Shown: positions 12,375 to 24,510, counted from the stretch's first letter. The stretch is 64,000 nt of DNA from Apium graveolens (GCF_009905375.1 NC_133656.1:228435739-228499738), one strand, 5' to 3'. The notes: generated by a model from the letters alone, not told the origin. Translations and numbers: made by a program.

Positions 12375-13157
12375 ATGGCGGATATGCAGATAGTTGTGGT
12401 AGCTGGAGAAGTAGAGAAGAAGGTAGAGGCGCAGTACGTGGAAATGAAGGTGCCTCTTTATTCATATGGTTGTGAGAAGAAAATCAAGAAGGCATTAGCT
12501 CATCTTAAAGGTGTGCTTTTCTGAGTTTTACTGTTTTTTCTATGATGATAACATGAAATGCCAGTCTATACATCACTACTATTTTTTAAGATTATCCACC
12601 CGACAGCTTAGCTGATTGAGACTGAGACTTTAGGGGCTTAATCAGTTTCGGTTAATATTTGAGCTTGTTAAAAGCTCTGGGTTCATGCTACCCCTGATCG
12701 CTCTACCAATCAATAATTAAGAAGTATAACTGTATAAGGCTCTTTGAATGTGTTATATATACCCAAGTGAAATTAAATCTGTCATTTTAAATCTTTTTAA
12801 TTGTATTTTACAGGAATATACTCTATAGAAGTGAATTATGAGGAACAAAAAGTGACAGTATGGGGAATATGCAACAAGTATGATGTGCTAGATACCATAA
12901 GGAACAAGAGGAAAGATGCTCTGTTTTGGAATGCAGAAGACAATCTAATTTTAACACAACAACAGGAAAAGGAAAAAGAACCAGAAGAAGAGGAAAAAGA
13001 TACAATAGCAGCTGAAGTAGGATCTTCATTTTCATCCTCTTCACTTCGTAGAAAAGCAAAAAGATTAGTGCCCCCTTTGAGTCTAATTAGGTGCCGCTCC
13101 TCCTTGACTTGGAAAGCTTGGAAGAAAGTGTTCATCAGATCTTACTCCTTCTCATAA
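12375..13157 (+). CDS. Single-HMA-domain protein with degenerate metal site
   Basis: Two exons, 12375-12510 and 12814-13157, joined in phase (G|GA) across a GT..AG intron, giving 159 residues. An N-terminal stretch leads into one HMA fold: VEMKVPLYSYGCEKKIKKAL, then a GIYSIEVNYEEQKVTVWG strand pair. The usual CxxC is reduced to YSYGC, so only the second cysteine remains. After an acidic stretch the C-terminus is serine- and arginine-rich and ends RSYSFS, with no CaaX box. Plants have a conserved group of HMA proteins with the PLYSYGCEKK motif, so the loss is probably old and shared rather than damage in this copy. Metal binding is doubtful and a protein-interaction role is plausible. It lies 2.2 kb after the two-HMA gene on the same strand. 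Confidence 0.85.
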
Positions 13158-13389
13158 ACTTTCGAGTTTGATATATTTAGGTCCCGTTTATTTCACTTAA
13201 AAATGCATTAATCGATGAAATTATGTCTTGAACATAAATGTGAGACCTCATTCAACGACAGAATTGCAGTTGCAGAGAGCTATTTGTAAATGTACTTTTA
13301 TGTATTCTTCTGCAGTTTTTTGCGATAGATAAAGTTGGGAAGAATCTTTGTACTAATATTAATAATTTTTTTTAATTATGATCGGTTTG

Positions 13390-13596
13390 TCTGGTGTGTG
13401 CTCATGGGTGAAAGTGTGATTGATGAGTTATAAAAATTTTATTGGTGGAGATTTTTGTGTATGCATGGGGTCCATAATTATTAATAAGCTCTCTATCAAT
13501 ATTTTGTGGAAACCTCGTCATGCTAAAAATGCTATTAAGATTAAAATCATGTCGGTCGTGTATGGACCGTATCTCTAGTAGCATAAGACATACCAG
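13390..13596. mobile_element. Small MITE with about 20 bp imperfect terminal inverted repeats
   Basis: The left end TCTGGTGTGTGCTCATG is the imperfect inverse of the right end, which reads TCTGGTATGTCTTATGC on the minus strand. The element is 207 bp, AT-rich inside and non-coding. Similar TCTGGTGTGTGC-ended MITEs are common in dicot genomes. It lies in the 3' flank of the single-HMA gene. Confidence 0.5.
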
Positions 13597-13843
13597 ATTC
13601 TTAAATGTTAATCAAATTATTTGAGGGGCCTGAAGGAGTGAAGTATTAAGTTGGGCCTTCATTGCTGCACCCACTTTTTATAATCACATAACCAAACGAA
13701 AACCTTCCACGTTTAGGCTATCAACTACCACATGCGCTTCCATACTCTGTCTTGTGATAAGTAGGTTGAACAGGCATTAGCATACACTTACACAAACATA
13801 TCTACAAAAATGTATAGATGATTTAGGCAGAGAAGGGAGATCG

Positions 13844-14002
13844 ATGATGAGGGTGGGGAGAATAGCGGAAATCTTGGAAGAATACAGAGTACTAATCTTC
13901 ATGTTAAGAGAAGAGATGCTGGTATTGCTGAGCCCTACAAGATTGTCTATTGCTGCAGCTTCTTCAGATTCAGCTGTTACTCATTTTCTTGTTTACTTCT
14001 AA
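13844..14002 (+). CDS. Possible small open reading frame (52 residues), unknown
   Basis: The frame starts ATGATGAGG and ends TAA at 14000-14002, giving a peptide beginning MMRVGRIAEILEEYRVLIFM, followed by LREEMLVLLS and ending THFLVYF. It would be an amphipathic helix with no signal peptide and no recognised family. It is less AT-rich than the surrounding DNA. No TATA or intron supports it, and it could be chance or one exon of a larger transcript. Confidence 0.25.
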   Translation: MMRVGRIAEILEEYRVLIFMLREEMLVLLSPTRLSIAAASSDSAVTHFLVYF

Positions 14003-14589
14003 GAAACTTCTTATATTCTTTAAGATTAAGTCATCTTGTTTCTAGTAATTCTTCCGTTTGCTTAATTTTTTATGAGGAAACTGTGATGCACATTAGTACA
14101 TTACAGTTGGGTTAGGCTCCAGAGTTTGTTATATTTGAGATTTGAGGTGGATATTCATCAATATAATTAAGCATATGTTACTGGTTTTTTTTGTTTTCAT
14201 TTTTAGATACAATATAATTTAAGCAGGCTTTTACTTTCATTTAATTAATTATTATGTATAAGTTGATAACCCATATTAAAAATATTAAATTAATATATGC
14301 AGAAAATTGAACCTCATACGGAATACGGTTCAAAATAGAATACAACCTGATCGAGTGTATTATAAATAAAATATTATTAAATTATGTAGTTTTAGGTATC
14401 GTAAACAAGTTAAATTTAAGTAAACAAGTTTTACATTTTAAGAGTATCAAATTTCGGTATTTTGATATTTTTTCAGAAGAGTTTAAAACATATATTTTAT
14501 AAATGGTAACTTTGAACTCTTCATTTTGTAACTACTTTGATACATATGAGTTATCTAACATTATTCTTAAAATTGGAACACACTTGGAT
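14003..14589. other. AT-rich intergenic DNA
   Basis: No gene, RNA or clear element was recognised; there are short AT-rich tracts only. Confidence 0.4.
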
Positions 14590-15235
14590 AACTCATCGGA
14601 TCGGTCTTGATCCATATTCTGATCCATTTAATTTTACCGGTTACGGATCCGGATCAGATTTTAGTCAGATTTTTCACAGCCCGATCCATATCCGGATCCG
14701 TTAGGATCACGGATAACGGATCGGAGCTCCGATCAATTTATATTTAAAAAATTAATTCTAATTATATTCAAGCAGCAATTTAATAATGGTAAGCATAAAA
14801 AAACATTAACTTTAGTAGCTTGATTTATTCACTGTATTCATTCAGAAGTCAATTATATGCACTTCAACCAGATGTTACAGGCATAATTGAGCTTTTATGA
14901 TATAGAAACAAAACACTGCAGGATATGAATGACATTTAAGGAAGACTTACAGAAGCTCATAACACATGTTAACGAATTTTTTTAAAAAAACTGCATCACA
15001 TATTTTATATTTGATTTATAATTTATTATGTATAATATTATATATATAATAAATATTCGGATCAGATCATTAACGGATCAGACCGGCCTAAATCCATATC
15101 CATTACTTATCGGATCAGATTGCTATTGGATCGGAATTTTTTCGGATCGGATTTTTAGTTTAATGATCCATATCCGCTCCGTTAGTCTTCGGATCGGATC
15201 GGATCGGACCGGATTTTCGATCCATTGACAACCCT
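14590..15235. repeat. GGATCGG/GGATCCGG-rich dispersed repeat
   Basis: Both ends are packed with GATCGG, GGATCCGGATC and GGATCGGATCGGATCGG blocks on both strands, around an AT-rich middle (about 14740-15050). The right end, read in reverse, begins TTTAGGGTTGTCAATGGATC, an ending seen in plant non-autonomous elements. A 66-codon + strand frame at 15028-15228 is only a translation of these blocks. Confidence 0.5.
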
Positions 15236-15835
15236 AAACTCAGGTAGTTAAAAGTTTATCTTCCGTCGTCCCAGTTCCTGGTTCGATCCTTACTTTATTC
15301 AAGACTTATTTTAGAGATTATTAAACATAGAGTATATTAATGATATAGCACATTATTTGTGTTATTAATAAATATCAATTAGCAATTTTATTTATAATAT
15401 TTTTGGAGAGATATGGCGAACAAACTTGCGACGGGGATCTTTGTATGTATGTAAAATTCAACTAAATTATTAAAAATTTCAAAAAGATTTTGATTAATTT
15501 TTTTTAGGAAAAAATTTAATTGAATATATGTAATTTTAGAAATATTCCTAATAATTTTCATAAAAAAATCAAAATTTATGAAATTTAGAAAAAAATATAA
15601 GGTACATTTCTCAACTTTTGTAATTACAAAAAAATAATATTAAATGAATATATCCCTTAGAATATGAAGAAAAGTCTTATCAATTCCTCCCCGGAGAAAA
15701 ACTCAAGAAATAGCAAAACACAATTTGGTGAAAGTACAGGGGTATTTAAGAAAATAATGGAATAGAACAGGGAAATTCCAAAAAGAGCGATTCGATTCGA
15801 GTGACAACCCCAACTCATAATCACTTCCATTCTCG
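15236..15835. other. AT-rich intergenic DNA upstream of the 1,077-residue protein gene
   Basis: AT-rich sequence without a supported gene. The minus-strand frame at 15657-15926 overlaps the likely promoter and leader of the next gene and is probably chance. Confidence 0.4.
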
Positions 15836-15985
15836 ATATATATACAAACAAATTAAAAATAAGCGTGCCTTCTGCGTTCTTTTTCAGGTAAGTCCTCCCT
15901 CTCCCTCTCTGTATATAATGATTCATGTCATATTTTGCTGTATAGATTGTCGCATAGTATGTGTTTGCCCTTCTTTTTCAACTAA

Positions 15986-16018
<33 letters not shown>

Positions 16019-16226
16019 ATAATGATGTTATTGTTATGTTATCTGCTACTTTCATATCTTGCTATATAAATTGTAATCTGTGTATTTGCCCTTATCAATT
16101 ATGCTGTTAATAATTGTTTCATGAAACCGTTTGATATATTTTCTTGTTCTTGTTAATAATTACTTCAATAAGTATTTGATTATTAAATAAAATTTGTAGG
16201 GTTTCAAATTTGAGTAGTTAGTCACG
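15836..16226 (+). promoter_or_regulatory. Core promoter and intron-containing 5' leader
   Basis: A TATATATA block at about 15837 precedes a short leader. The leader contains a strong donor, CAG|GTAAGT, with the GT at 15888-15889. The next acceptor, TTTGTAG, has its AG at 16198-16199, 27 bp before the ATG at 16227. A 5'UTR intron of about 312 bp is therefore likely. It includes a (CT)n(GT)n microsatellite. Confidence 0.45.
15986..16019 (+). repeat. (CT)n(GT)n microsatellite
   Basis: About 12 CT units are followed by four GT units inside the presumed 5'UTR intron of the downstream gene. Confidence 0.85.
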
Positions 16227-19200
16227 ATGCCTAAAGACATGGCTGGTTTTGGGTATTTTGGTAATGGAGGATTTCCGTCCTCGTCTTCCTCGAATTTATC
16301 GCCTTTAGCTCCCCCGTTTACCGTGGATCGGTCCAATTCGAAAGCTAATTTGAACTCACTTAGCAATTTTACTGAAACATCGCAACCCTATGGTGTGACC
16401 TTTAGTTCTTCGTTGCACAATTGGCAATTTTCTCACTCTTCATCACAGGGAACTGACTATATTTCCCATTGTGGCTCGGAAAATGATTCGTTGCGGACTA
16501 CGTCTGTGCCGTCAGCTAATGATTTTAGCTACCTAGGTTCTGAACTTGTTAATTCACCGACTGTCCATTGGGCCCCTCCAAACCGCAATACTACGGACCC
16601 GGCTAGTAATCAGTTTTCATGTGGTGGTGCAACTAAGCGATACTATGCTCCTTATGTGTCACAAGCCATTGATGACAATGTATCTTTGCCGGGCCTCAAT
16701 GAAGTGAACTATGATTTGTTGTCGACTTCTGGGCTTGTGCCGATAGTTGGAACTTCTCAAGTTGATTACAGCCAAGGCTTGTCAAGTTTGGAGTTTCCAC
16801 CGCAATGGGGTGGATATTGGAATGGATTGTCGCATGGAAAGCGTGGTAAAAGGACTGATATTACTGGGAGTTTTCACCTAGAAGGGACTGATCTTCCTGG
16901 TTCACATGCCTACCAAGATTACTTGAAGCATGGTATGACCATATTCTTAACATAACATAATGTATCACCGTGTGGATTTTTACATTCTCTTATTTTTTTT
17001 AAAAGTTTTTTTCTGGCTTTCCTTGTTTAGTGATGTTTTTAGATAATCGAGTTCTGATATCGTAGTGAATCACTACTAGTGGATTTTTTTCATGTTTTCC
17101 TTAATGATATTACATATTGGCGTGATTTGTGGCCTTGTTCTAATGGTTTTTTCTTCAGTGTACGATTTGTCTTCAGTCTGTGTCTCTGCGATTAGTTACG
17201 ACTATCTATTATACTGGCTTTGATTATTGATATTTTGCATAAGCAGTCTTAGGTTGGAGTAATGAACAAAAAAAGATAGTGGTTTGATCAAATTATACTC
17301 CCCACAAACTTTTTTGCATCTGCAAATATTTAAGAAGACCACATAAATAATTTAGATTCCAGTCTCAGAAGTAGGTGTAACAGAGCTGAATGAAAAATTA
17401 TTAGGTGTTGGTTATATTCCATTACTGGGAAACATATGTTTCGGGTCAAAATTGAATCAGGAGAATATCTTAGGGATAAATTAGTTTAGTAATAGTGAAG
17501 TTAGTTTTATGAGTAGTCGAACATTTTAGGTTGTAATATGAAGTTTCATTTCATAGTGCAAACTTCCAGTTTATGAGATGCTGATCTTATAAAGCAGCTA
17601 TTTGTATTTACTATTTAGTGCTAAATTTATTTTATAATATCAAGAAGTAGTTCCTGTTGAGTACTCAGGGTTGGAAGGAAATCCTACTGCTACACAAAGT
17701 AAGCATTCTGATAATCATGGAAGAGAGATGAATGCTGGATTTCTAGCTAAAGAGCAGCTGTACAATAATTTAGGCCAAAATCTTGGATTTAGCCGTACTG
17801 AATCTTCAAAAGCACATTCCTTTGGAGCTAGCAAAACGTCTTCTCATCTAGAATCACCCTCTCTAGAACCAGTTACGTTTTCCAGTAATTGTCACAACTC
17901 CTACAGTGCATATGAAAAAGCTTTTCAACTATTTGATTCTTGCATCAATGATTGCATATCTGGAACAAAGACTTCTGTAATGCCTAAAATAAGACCACCT
18001 ATTGTTGGAATCAAATACCCTGTGTTAGATACAGTTGCTTCTAAAAGTATGGACATTGGGGAATCAGATTTGAACAGGAAGGATGGTAGTAACTATAACC
18101 GGGAAGTAGAAAAGGAACCGCTTCTGCCCCAAAGCTCTGGATTAGGTTTCTTGGATGCAAACCACCTTGGCGTTCACACAAGCAGGAATGACCAGTGCAT
18201 ATTCACTGCATCCTCCTCTTCTAATGAAGATATGTTTGCAAAGTCAATTTGTGAGAATTCAGTGGATCATGTGATCAACATAAGAGGAGGCCAAATACCT
18301 GATATAAATGTTCCCCATGGGTTGACTTTGTCTTTTGAGAAGACAGAGGCCTTAAAGCATACTGCCAATACTACAGAAACTTCAGATCAGCACAACCCAG
18401 CTGAGGATTCACCATGCTGGAAAGGGGCTCCAGCTTCCAGCGTTTCTTCTCCATTTGAATCTTCAGAAGCCATACTGCCTCATAATCTTATGATGAAATT
18501 AGAAGCATGCAACTCTTATGATTCTGAAATGACTCAAATGTTCCCTCATAATGAGTGTGGAATGGGCTTTTCTGGTGAAATAGGTGGACCTACTTACCTA
18601 AAAGAGAGCCTGTCTACGGATAATAATAAATTTAATCCAATAAAAACTCTCGATGCCATTTTGCCGACCAAAGAACACTCAGTAGCTAATCCTGCTAGAT
18701 TGAAGTCTGATAGTATGCAACAGATTAGGAGTGACAGAGATCTAAACCTAAGCGATATTGAAAACCAAATAAAACAATCTAACCTTCTGAATGTGTCAAA
18801 GAGTGATTCTGGCTCCATACAGAGTCAGACTGAACTCCTGTGTCCTAAAGTGGTCAGCTTTACATGCAAAAGTAAGATTCAGTTACAGGCCGGTGATGTG
18901 GATGCAAGGATTAGTAACAGTGACACCTCAGCAGACGGCTGCATCCCATTGCACACTGTGGAAAATGTTTTGTGTTCACCCCCTTCTGAAAATGATGATG
19001 GAAAAACACCTGCTATGGTTTCAAATCCAATAATAAATGTACAGACTCTGGCCAATGCACTGCATAATATTTCAGAGTTGCTTGTTTTATATAACTTTGG
19101 TGATGAATGGGGACTCAAGGAGCAATGTTCTAAGACCCTTGAACATGCTATCCACAATATTAATTTGTGTTTGTCGAAGAAGATTCTCCAAGCTCCAAGA

Positions 19201-21442
19201 CAAGATTTATTGTTTTCCAAGGCAGACATTTCTCATAGAGCGAAAGAGGTACCTTGTCTTAATATGGTACTAATTGAATCCGAAAATCATGCATGCTTCA
19301 TCCTTTTGTGTTTGTCTTACATGCAGTGAATTAATTATATCAAAGGTGTAGTTATTGAGCTCTATGTTGCATAGTTATTACAGCTTCGCCATATGGATGA
19401 TTGGACACAACTGAGCCACAAGCGCACAATGCTAAATTGATTATTTCACACACACACACACTTAATATTTATGATGGTGGAGGTCCACTATTGTTGCTGC
19501 TCTGCTCAACGCCACAATGTCCGTACTGTGTTGATTGTAGGTCTGAAATGAACTGTATGTCTGTATCATATGCTATGCTCATCTCTGAATGTCCGTGTTG
19601 TTTGTAGGTCTGAAATGAACTGAAAGTCTTATGTTAGTCATCCAAAATAGATGACTCGTTGTCTTTGTATAAGTACAATGAATTCTGGAGTCTTATGTTA
19701 GGCATTTCAATATTTCATTATGTGAACTGAAATAGAGGTTTTAGTTGCACATAATGCTTCAGGGGCAGAACCATGTGGTAACTAGGGTATGTCGTGGTGT
19801 ATCCTAAAATTGGAAATAATTAAATCTTCTTGAACTTTATCATATAATTAAACTTTTGTTAACTTTTCTTCGTCATTATATTGTTATTTAGATTCAGTCA
19901 CCTTTACTTTTGCTCGTTAAAATTAACTTGTGAAAATGAACCTGCAATTGGTTGGTGCTTGTTGTCAATTCAGGAATATTAGGCATTTCAATATTTCATT
20001 ATGTGAACTGAAATAGAGGTTTTAGTTGCACATAATGCTTATCAGGGGCAGAACCATGTGGTAACTAGGGTATGTCGTGGTGTATCCTAAAATTGGAAAT
20101 AATTAAATCTTCTTGAACTTTATCATATAATTAAACATTTGTTAACTTTTCTTCGTCATTATATTGTTGAATGTCTATGACTGGTCAGTGGTTACTGCTC
20201 ATCTTTCGTCTCATTGTTCTTTAGGGTGCCACGAAGACGCGCCTCCATGCAATGGATGAAGTAGGCAACACTACTGTCAGTCAACTTAATTCATACCCTA
20301 GACATGAGCAGAAAAGGATTCACGGTGTATCTGACACAAATTTCGAGAAAAATATGGATTGTATTTCTTCAGTAAATGAAGCAGATGCTGCTTGGCACGA
20401 TAATATGGTTCAGGTGTTTCTTTTCAGTGGAAATTTTGAATCAAATACTTAAATGCAGATCACTTGGCAAAAAAAAAAATTACCCATGCAGATCAGTTTA
20501 TTCATATTATAGTTTTTTTTCCTGCATATTTTCAAATTGTGTAATAAAAAATGATTCACTGATATATATAGTTGAAAACCTTGCAGAACATCAAGTTTGT
20601 CTTTGATGAAAATTTCCAGTCAGAGGAAGATATATCACCAGAGACTCTGTTGTACAAGAATCTATGGCTTAATGCAGAAGCTGAGTTGTGTGTTACAGGC
20701 TTAAAAGCACGCTTTGATAAGGTGAAGATTGAAATGGAGAATTGCAAATCTTACAAAAAGAAAGGTTATACATATCCTCGTAAAACTTTGTAATAGAGCA
20801 AATGATTGCGCCCTGTCCTGTGCCTTATCTTTGTATGCATCTTATGTTTGATATGTTACAGAAGGTGCATTGGTTGTAGAGAGTAAACCCAGTTGTATTG
20901 TGCCTCCTAACACAATACTAAACGGTGCCAGTGGGTTGACACCCAAGGCTAATGATAGCCCAAAGCAAAAGGAACAAATTGAATGTTCTCGTATTTCAAG
21001 CCTAAGTGATGCTAAAGATTTTGAAGCATCTGTCATGGCCAGATTCCAAATCCTAAAATGGCGGGGTGACAATGTGAACGCCTGTAATGCAGAAGAGAAG
21101 TCTCTGCCACACATTGTGCATGCAGATGTTACTGATTTAGCTTTTCCTTGCAAAATCGTTGGAAGTCAAACTGTGAATAAAACTTTTGATGTGGCAGTGG
21201 GATCTCGTGTTCGGCGTCACAATGACCATAATAGTGAAAAAAAAATAGGGTTGTCTACTGATTGTTGTCAGCATGATGCAGTGGAAGAGTCTAGTGCATA
21301 TGTCTCAGATGATCCAACCTCTAAACAACCATTTAGAAAAATTAGGATGCATAATCAGCCTGAGTCCGGATTGGGATGGTATGAGAACACTTCATCAGAT
21401 TGGCAGCATGCGCAAAAGGAAGATTCTGCGTGGCAAAAGTAA
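16227..21442 (+). CDS. Conserved plant protein of unknown function, 1,077 residues
   Basis: Five coding exons: 16227-16932, 17669-19248, 20225-20413, 20587-20764 and 20862-21442. All junctions are GT..AG and the phases agree, totalling 3,234 nt including the stop. The N-terminal half is Ser/Asn-rich and low in complexity. Three short blocks look conserved and can be recalled from uncharacterised proteins of other dicots: ISELLVLYNFGDEWGLKE (end of exon 2), ETLLYKNLWLNAEAELC with LKARFDKVKIEME (exon 4), and SVMARFQILKWR (exon 5). The middle block is probably helical. There is no signal peptide, membrane segment or known catalytic domain. The C-terminus ends NTSSDWQHAQKEDSAWQK. Intron 2 holds a 190 bp tandem duplication, and the stop codon lies inside a 58 bp duplication. 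Its function is unknown. Confidence 0.85.
19698..20168 (+). repeat. Direct duplication of about 190 bp inside intron 2
   Basis: The segment 19698-19886 recurs at 19979-20168. Only a few changes separate the copies, such as CTTCAGG against CTTATCAGG and AAACTTTTG against AAACATTTG. They are separated by 92 bp. Splice sites are not affected. Confidence 0.9.
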
Positions 21443-21541
21443 ACGAACAGGTGTATTGCTATCTTATTACACCTGTTTCTATCTTGCATGGCAGAAGTAA
21501 ACGAACAGGTGTATTGCTATCTTATTTTACCTGTTTCTATC
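21431..21541 (+). repeat. 58 bp tandem duplication spanning the stop codon
   Basis: The sequence starting TGGCAAAAGTAAACG (codons Trp-Gln-Lys-stop plus about 40 bp of 3' UTR) is repeated from 21489 as TGGCAGAAGTAAACG, with two or three differences in about 53 bp. The second copy lies entirely in the 3' UTR. Confidence 0.9.
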
Positions 21542-21542
21542 G

Positions 21543-22070
21543 GGACATCTATAAATATCTAATTCCCGTTTGATGTGTATATGTAATATAAGAAGGAAGT
21601 ATTTCCAGATGTTTCTGCATTTTGCGGTCCTTCCCCGTTAAACAATGTAATGTGCAATCAAAAGCAGCTCAATGTAATTTAAAATCTTACCAGAAACTAT
21701 GCTTGAAATCCATTTGTACCTCAATGCAGCTCTTGCAACTTAGATATAGAAGAGTTCATATTAAAAAACTTAATGTGCACTCTGCGGCTCAATGTAATTT
21801 GAAATCTGCACTGGATAGTTTTCAAATCGGAGCTGCTAAATTTTGGTTACATATGCGCCAGCATGGTCCCTCCTAAACACGTTCTTTTTAATCAAAAAGT
21901 CATACTTTGTTGCCATTTGTCCTAGTGTAATCTTTTTTCCTATACAGCCAAATTATGTATATGTAAACAAATATGCATTGTACATTTTTTAAAATACAAT
22001 TAGAAAGATGACCGCATTACTTAAAAAATATAAACAAATTAACTATTAAAACAAAATATATCACATTGTA
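21543..22070. other. 3' UTR and flank of the 1,077-residue protein gene
   Basis: A transcribed tail is likely to about 21.9 kb. It contains two related CTCAATGTAATTT...AAATCT stretches (about 21667 and 21788), a small internal repeat. A short + strand frame at 21622-21876 overlaps it and has no family motif. Confidence 0.4.
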
Positions 22071-23367
22071 TATTTGGAGACCCTCGAGACGTGTATAAGT
22101 GTCATTAAAAGTGAGAGACATATTAATACTTATAAAGCTAAGTCAAAATAGAGTGCATATCGTACAACTTTATAAATAGAGTTACTTCGAATTATAAAAT
22201 TTATTACTTTTAAATATAAATAAAAAATATAATGCAACATGTAGAATAAAATATTATGTGAAAAATATATGAATATTTGATTTGCAAGTTGTATTATATC
22301 TTTTTATTTAGGTTTAAAAGTAGTACCCTTCATAAAAATTTTAAGTACTACACTCGATTTATAAATTATTTTTTTTCAAATAATATTTTATTCTACAAAT
22401 TGCATTATATTTTTTATTTACGTTTAAAAATATTATATTTTAAAATTTTAAGTACTACATTCTATATATAAAATTCTACAATATGTTCTGCATTTTTTTT
22501 AATATATTTTTTTATATAATATTTTATTCTGCATGTTGTATTATATTTTTTTATTTAGGTTTAAAAATATTATATTTTATATTTAAAGTACTGCACTCTA
22601 TTTATAAAGTTGTGCACTCTATTATTTTTATATATTTTTTCACATAATATTTTATTCTGCAAGTTGCATTATATTTTTTATTGAGGTTTAGAAATACTAA
22701 ATATTTATTTATGCATCGAGTGCAGTATTTCAAATTATAAAATGTAGTACTTTTAAATCTAAATAAAAAAATATAATACAACATGCATAATAAAATATTA
22801 CGTAAAAAACTATATTTAAAAAAGTGCAGAACATATTATAAAACTTTATAAATAGAATGTAGTACTTAAAATTATAAAATGTAATACTTTTTAACTTAAA
22901 TAAAAAATATAATTTAACTTGCAGAATAAAATATTATGTGAACAAATATACTAAAAAAAATGAAAGTTAGAACATATTGTAGAATTTTATAAATAGAGTG
23001 TAGTACTTAAAATTATAAAGTGTAGTACTTTTAAAACTAAATAAAAAATATAATGCAACTTTCAAATCAAATTTTATCTGAAAAATATATTAGAAAAAAT
23101 AAAGTGAAGAACATATTCTAGATTTTTTTTAATAAATAAAGTGTAGTAATTTAAAATATAAATAAAAAATATGATTTAAATGCAAAACATATATTATGTG
23201 AAAAATATATTTAAAAAATAGGGTGCATAACGTAATAAAGTGTAGTACCTTAAAATATAAATAAAAATGTATAATCTAAAATAAATAAATAATATATGAA
23301 AATTATATTCAAAAATAAAATTCTAATACATAACTTAGCCTAAATTTATGTGGCAGGTCTCCAAATA
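22071..23367. mobile_element. AT-rich foldback element with inverted subrepeat arrays
   Basis: The ends are an exact 12 bp inverted repeat: TATTTGGAGACC at 22071-22082 and GGTCTCCAAATA at 23356-23367. The interior is built from diverged copies of a unit of about 130 bp. Key phrases are TTTATAAATAGAGTGTAGTAC, TAAATAAAAAATATAATGCAAC and AATAAAATATTATGTGAAAAATAT. Units run forward at 22150-22270, reversed at about 22275-22720 and forward again from about 22735 to 23330, so the DNA can fold on itself. No protein is encoded. Confidence 0.65.
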
Positions 23368-23442
23368 AAAAAGGACTCCACTGAACTTTTGCCTATATAT
23401 ATATATATATATATGGATACAGAACTTTTGCTATATATATAT

Positions 23443-23850
23443 GGGCTGAGTTCTATGGAGTCCACCTTTTTATCGGAGTCCTCGGAGTCAATCTACGTTC
23501 TGCAAATAAAATATATTGTAAAACGTGTTATTTTGCAAAACATGTTACACAAATAGCATAACTTCAACAGAATCATGCAAATCTCATATATTTACGGTAC
23601 AATATGTATGTTCTGCAATATGTTCTGCAACATGAACATTTATGTTCTGCAAACTAAACATGTTTTGTAGAATATATATTTTTGCAATGTTCTGCTTGTA
23701 AAATGTATGCAATCTACAAGATTTTTGATAGAATAGTGATGTTTGTCGAAAAATAATATGTTTTACAATATTTTAAGCTATATTTTACTTACAGAACATA
23801 TATGGACTCCGAGGACTCCAATTAAAGGTGAACTCCATAGAACTTTACTC
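23443..23850. mobile_element. 408 bp TIR element inside a TA microsatellite
   Basis: Terminal inverted repeats of about 45 bp are clear. The left end contains AGTTCTATGGAGTCCACC and CGGAGTCCTCGGAGTC. The right end, read in reverse, has AGTTCTATGGAGTTCACC and TGGAGTCCTCGGAGTCC. On both sides it touches (AT)n runs. The phrase GGATACAGAACTTTTGCTATATAT occurs at both borders (about 23415 and 23865). The interior repeats GTTCTGCAA blocks and is non-coding. Confidence 0.65.
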
Positions 23851-24510
23851 ATATATATAATATGGATACAGAACTTTTGCTATATATATATGGATACAGA
23901 AAAATAATAAATATCTCGTTTATACGTTTTTAAATTCGACCAATTGATGTTGTCTGCATGTCACCAAGCAGGCCGACATACCGAAATTTTAACAACAAAA
24001 GTAGCATTCAAAGTATACACTCAAGTCAGAGGTTTGAGCATCTATCTCGTCCTTCAAGTTTTTAGCATGCTGAACTGCAAGTTGACACAAGTTGAGAACC
24101 AAGTCATGCATAGTTTTTGCTATAAATTGAACCAAAAATTTGTATGCTAAGCATCCTAAAACTTAACTGCAACTACTACATTGCAGCACTCTAAAGAGAT
24201 GAATTTATCTGTATCGTTTGGTTTGGTTATGTTATATATGATGTGTTTTCAGGTATTGGAAACACAGCAGCTTCAAGTGGGATTCTACAGGACTACATGC
24301 ATTAATGCAGAATATGTTGTTAGACAAGAGGTTGAAAGGGCCTTTTTCTTCAACAGGGGTATTGCTGCTGGTCTCATCAGACTGCATTTCCATGATTGTT
24401 TTGTCAGGGTCAGTATTAATCTATAAAATATCTTATTTCTGGGGAAAATTTATAAATTAATTTCATAACACAGATTATACAGTATATTGAAGTAAATGGG
24501 ATGTTTAATC

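Noticed and set aside
22000..23400. CRISPR-like or satellite array
   Set aside because: Units are diverged, change orientation and have no constant spacers; inverted ends point to a foldback element in a plant genome.
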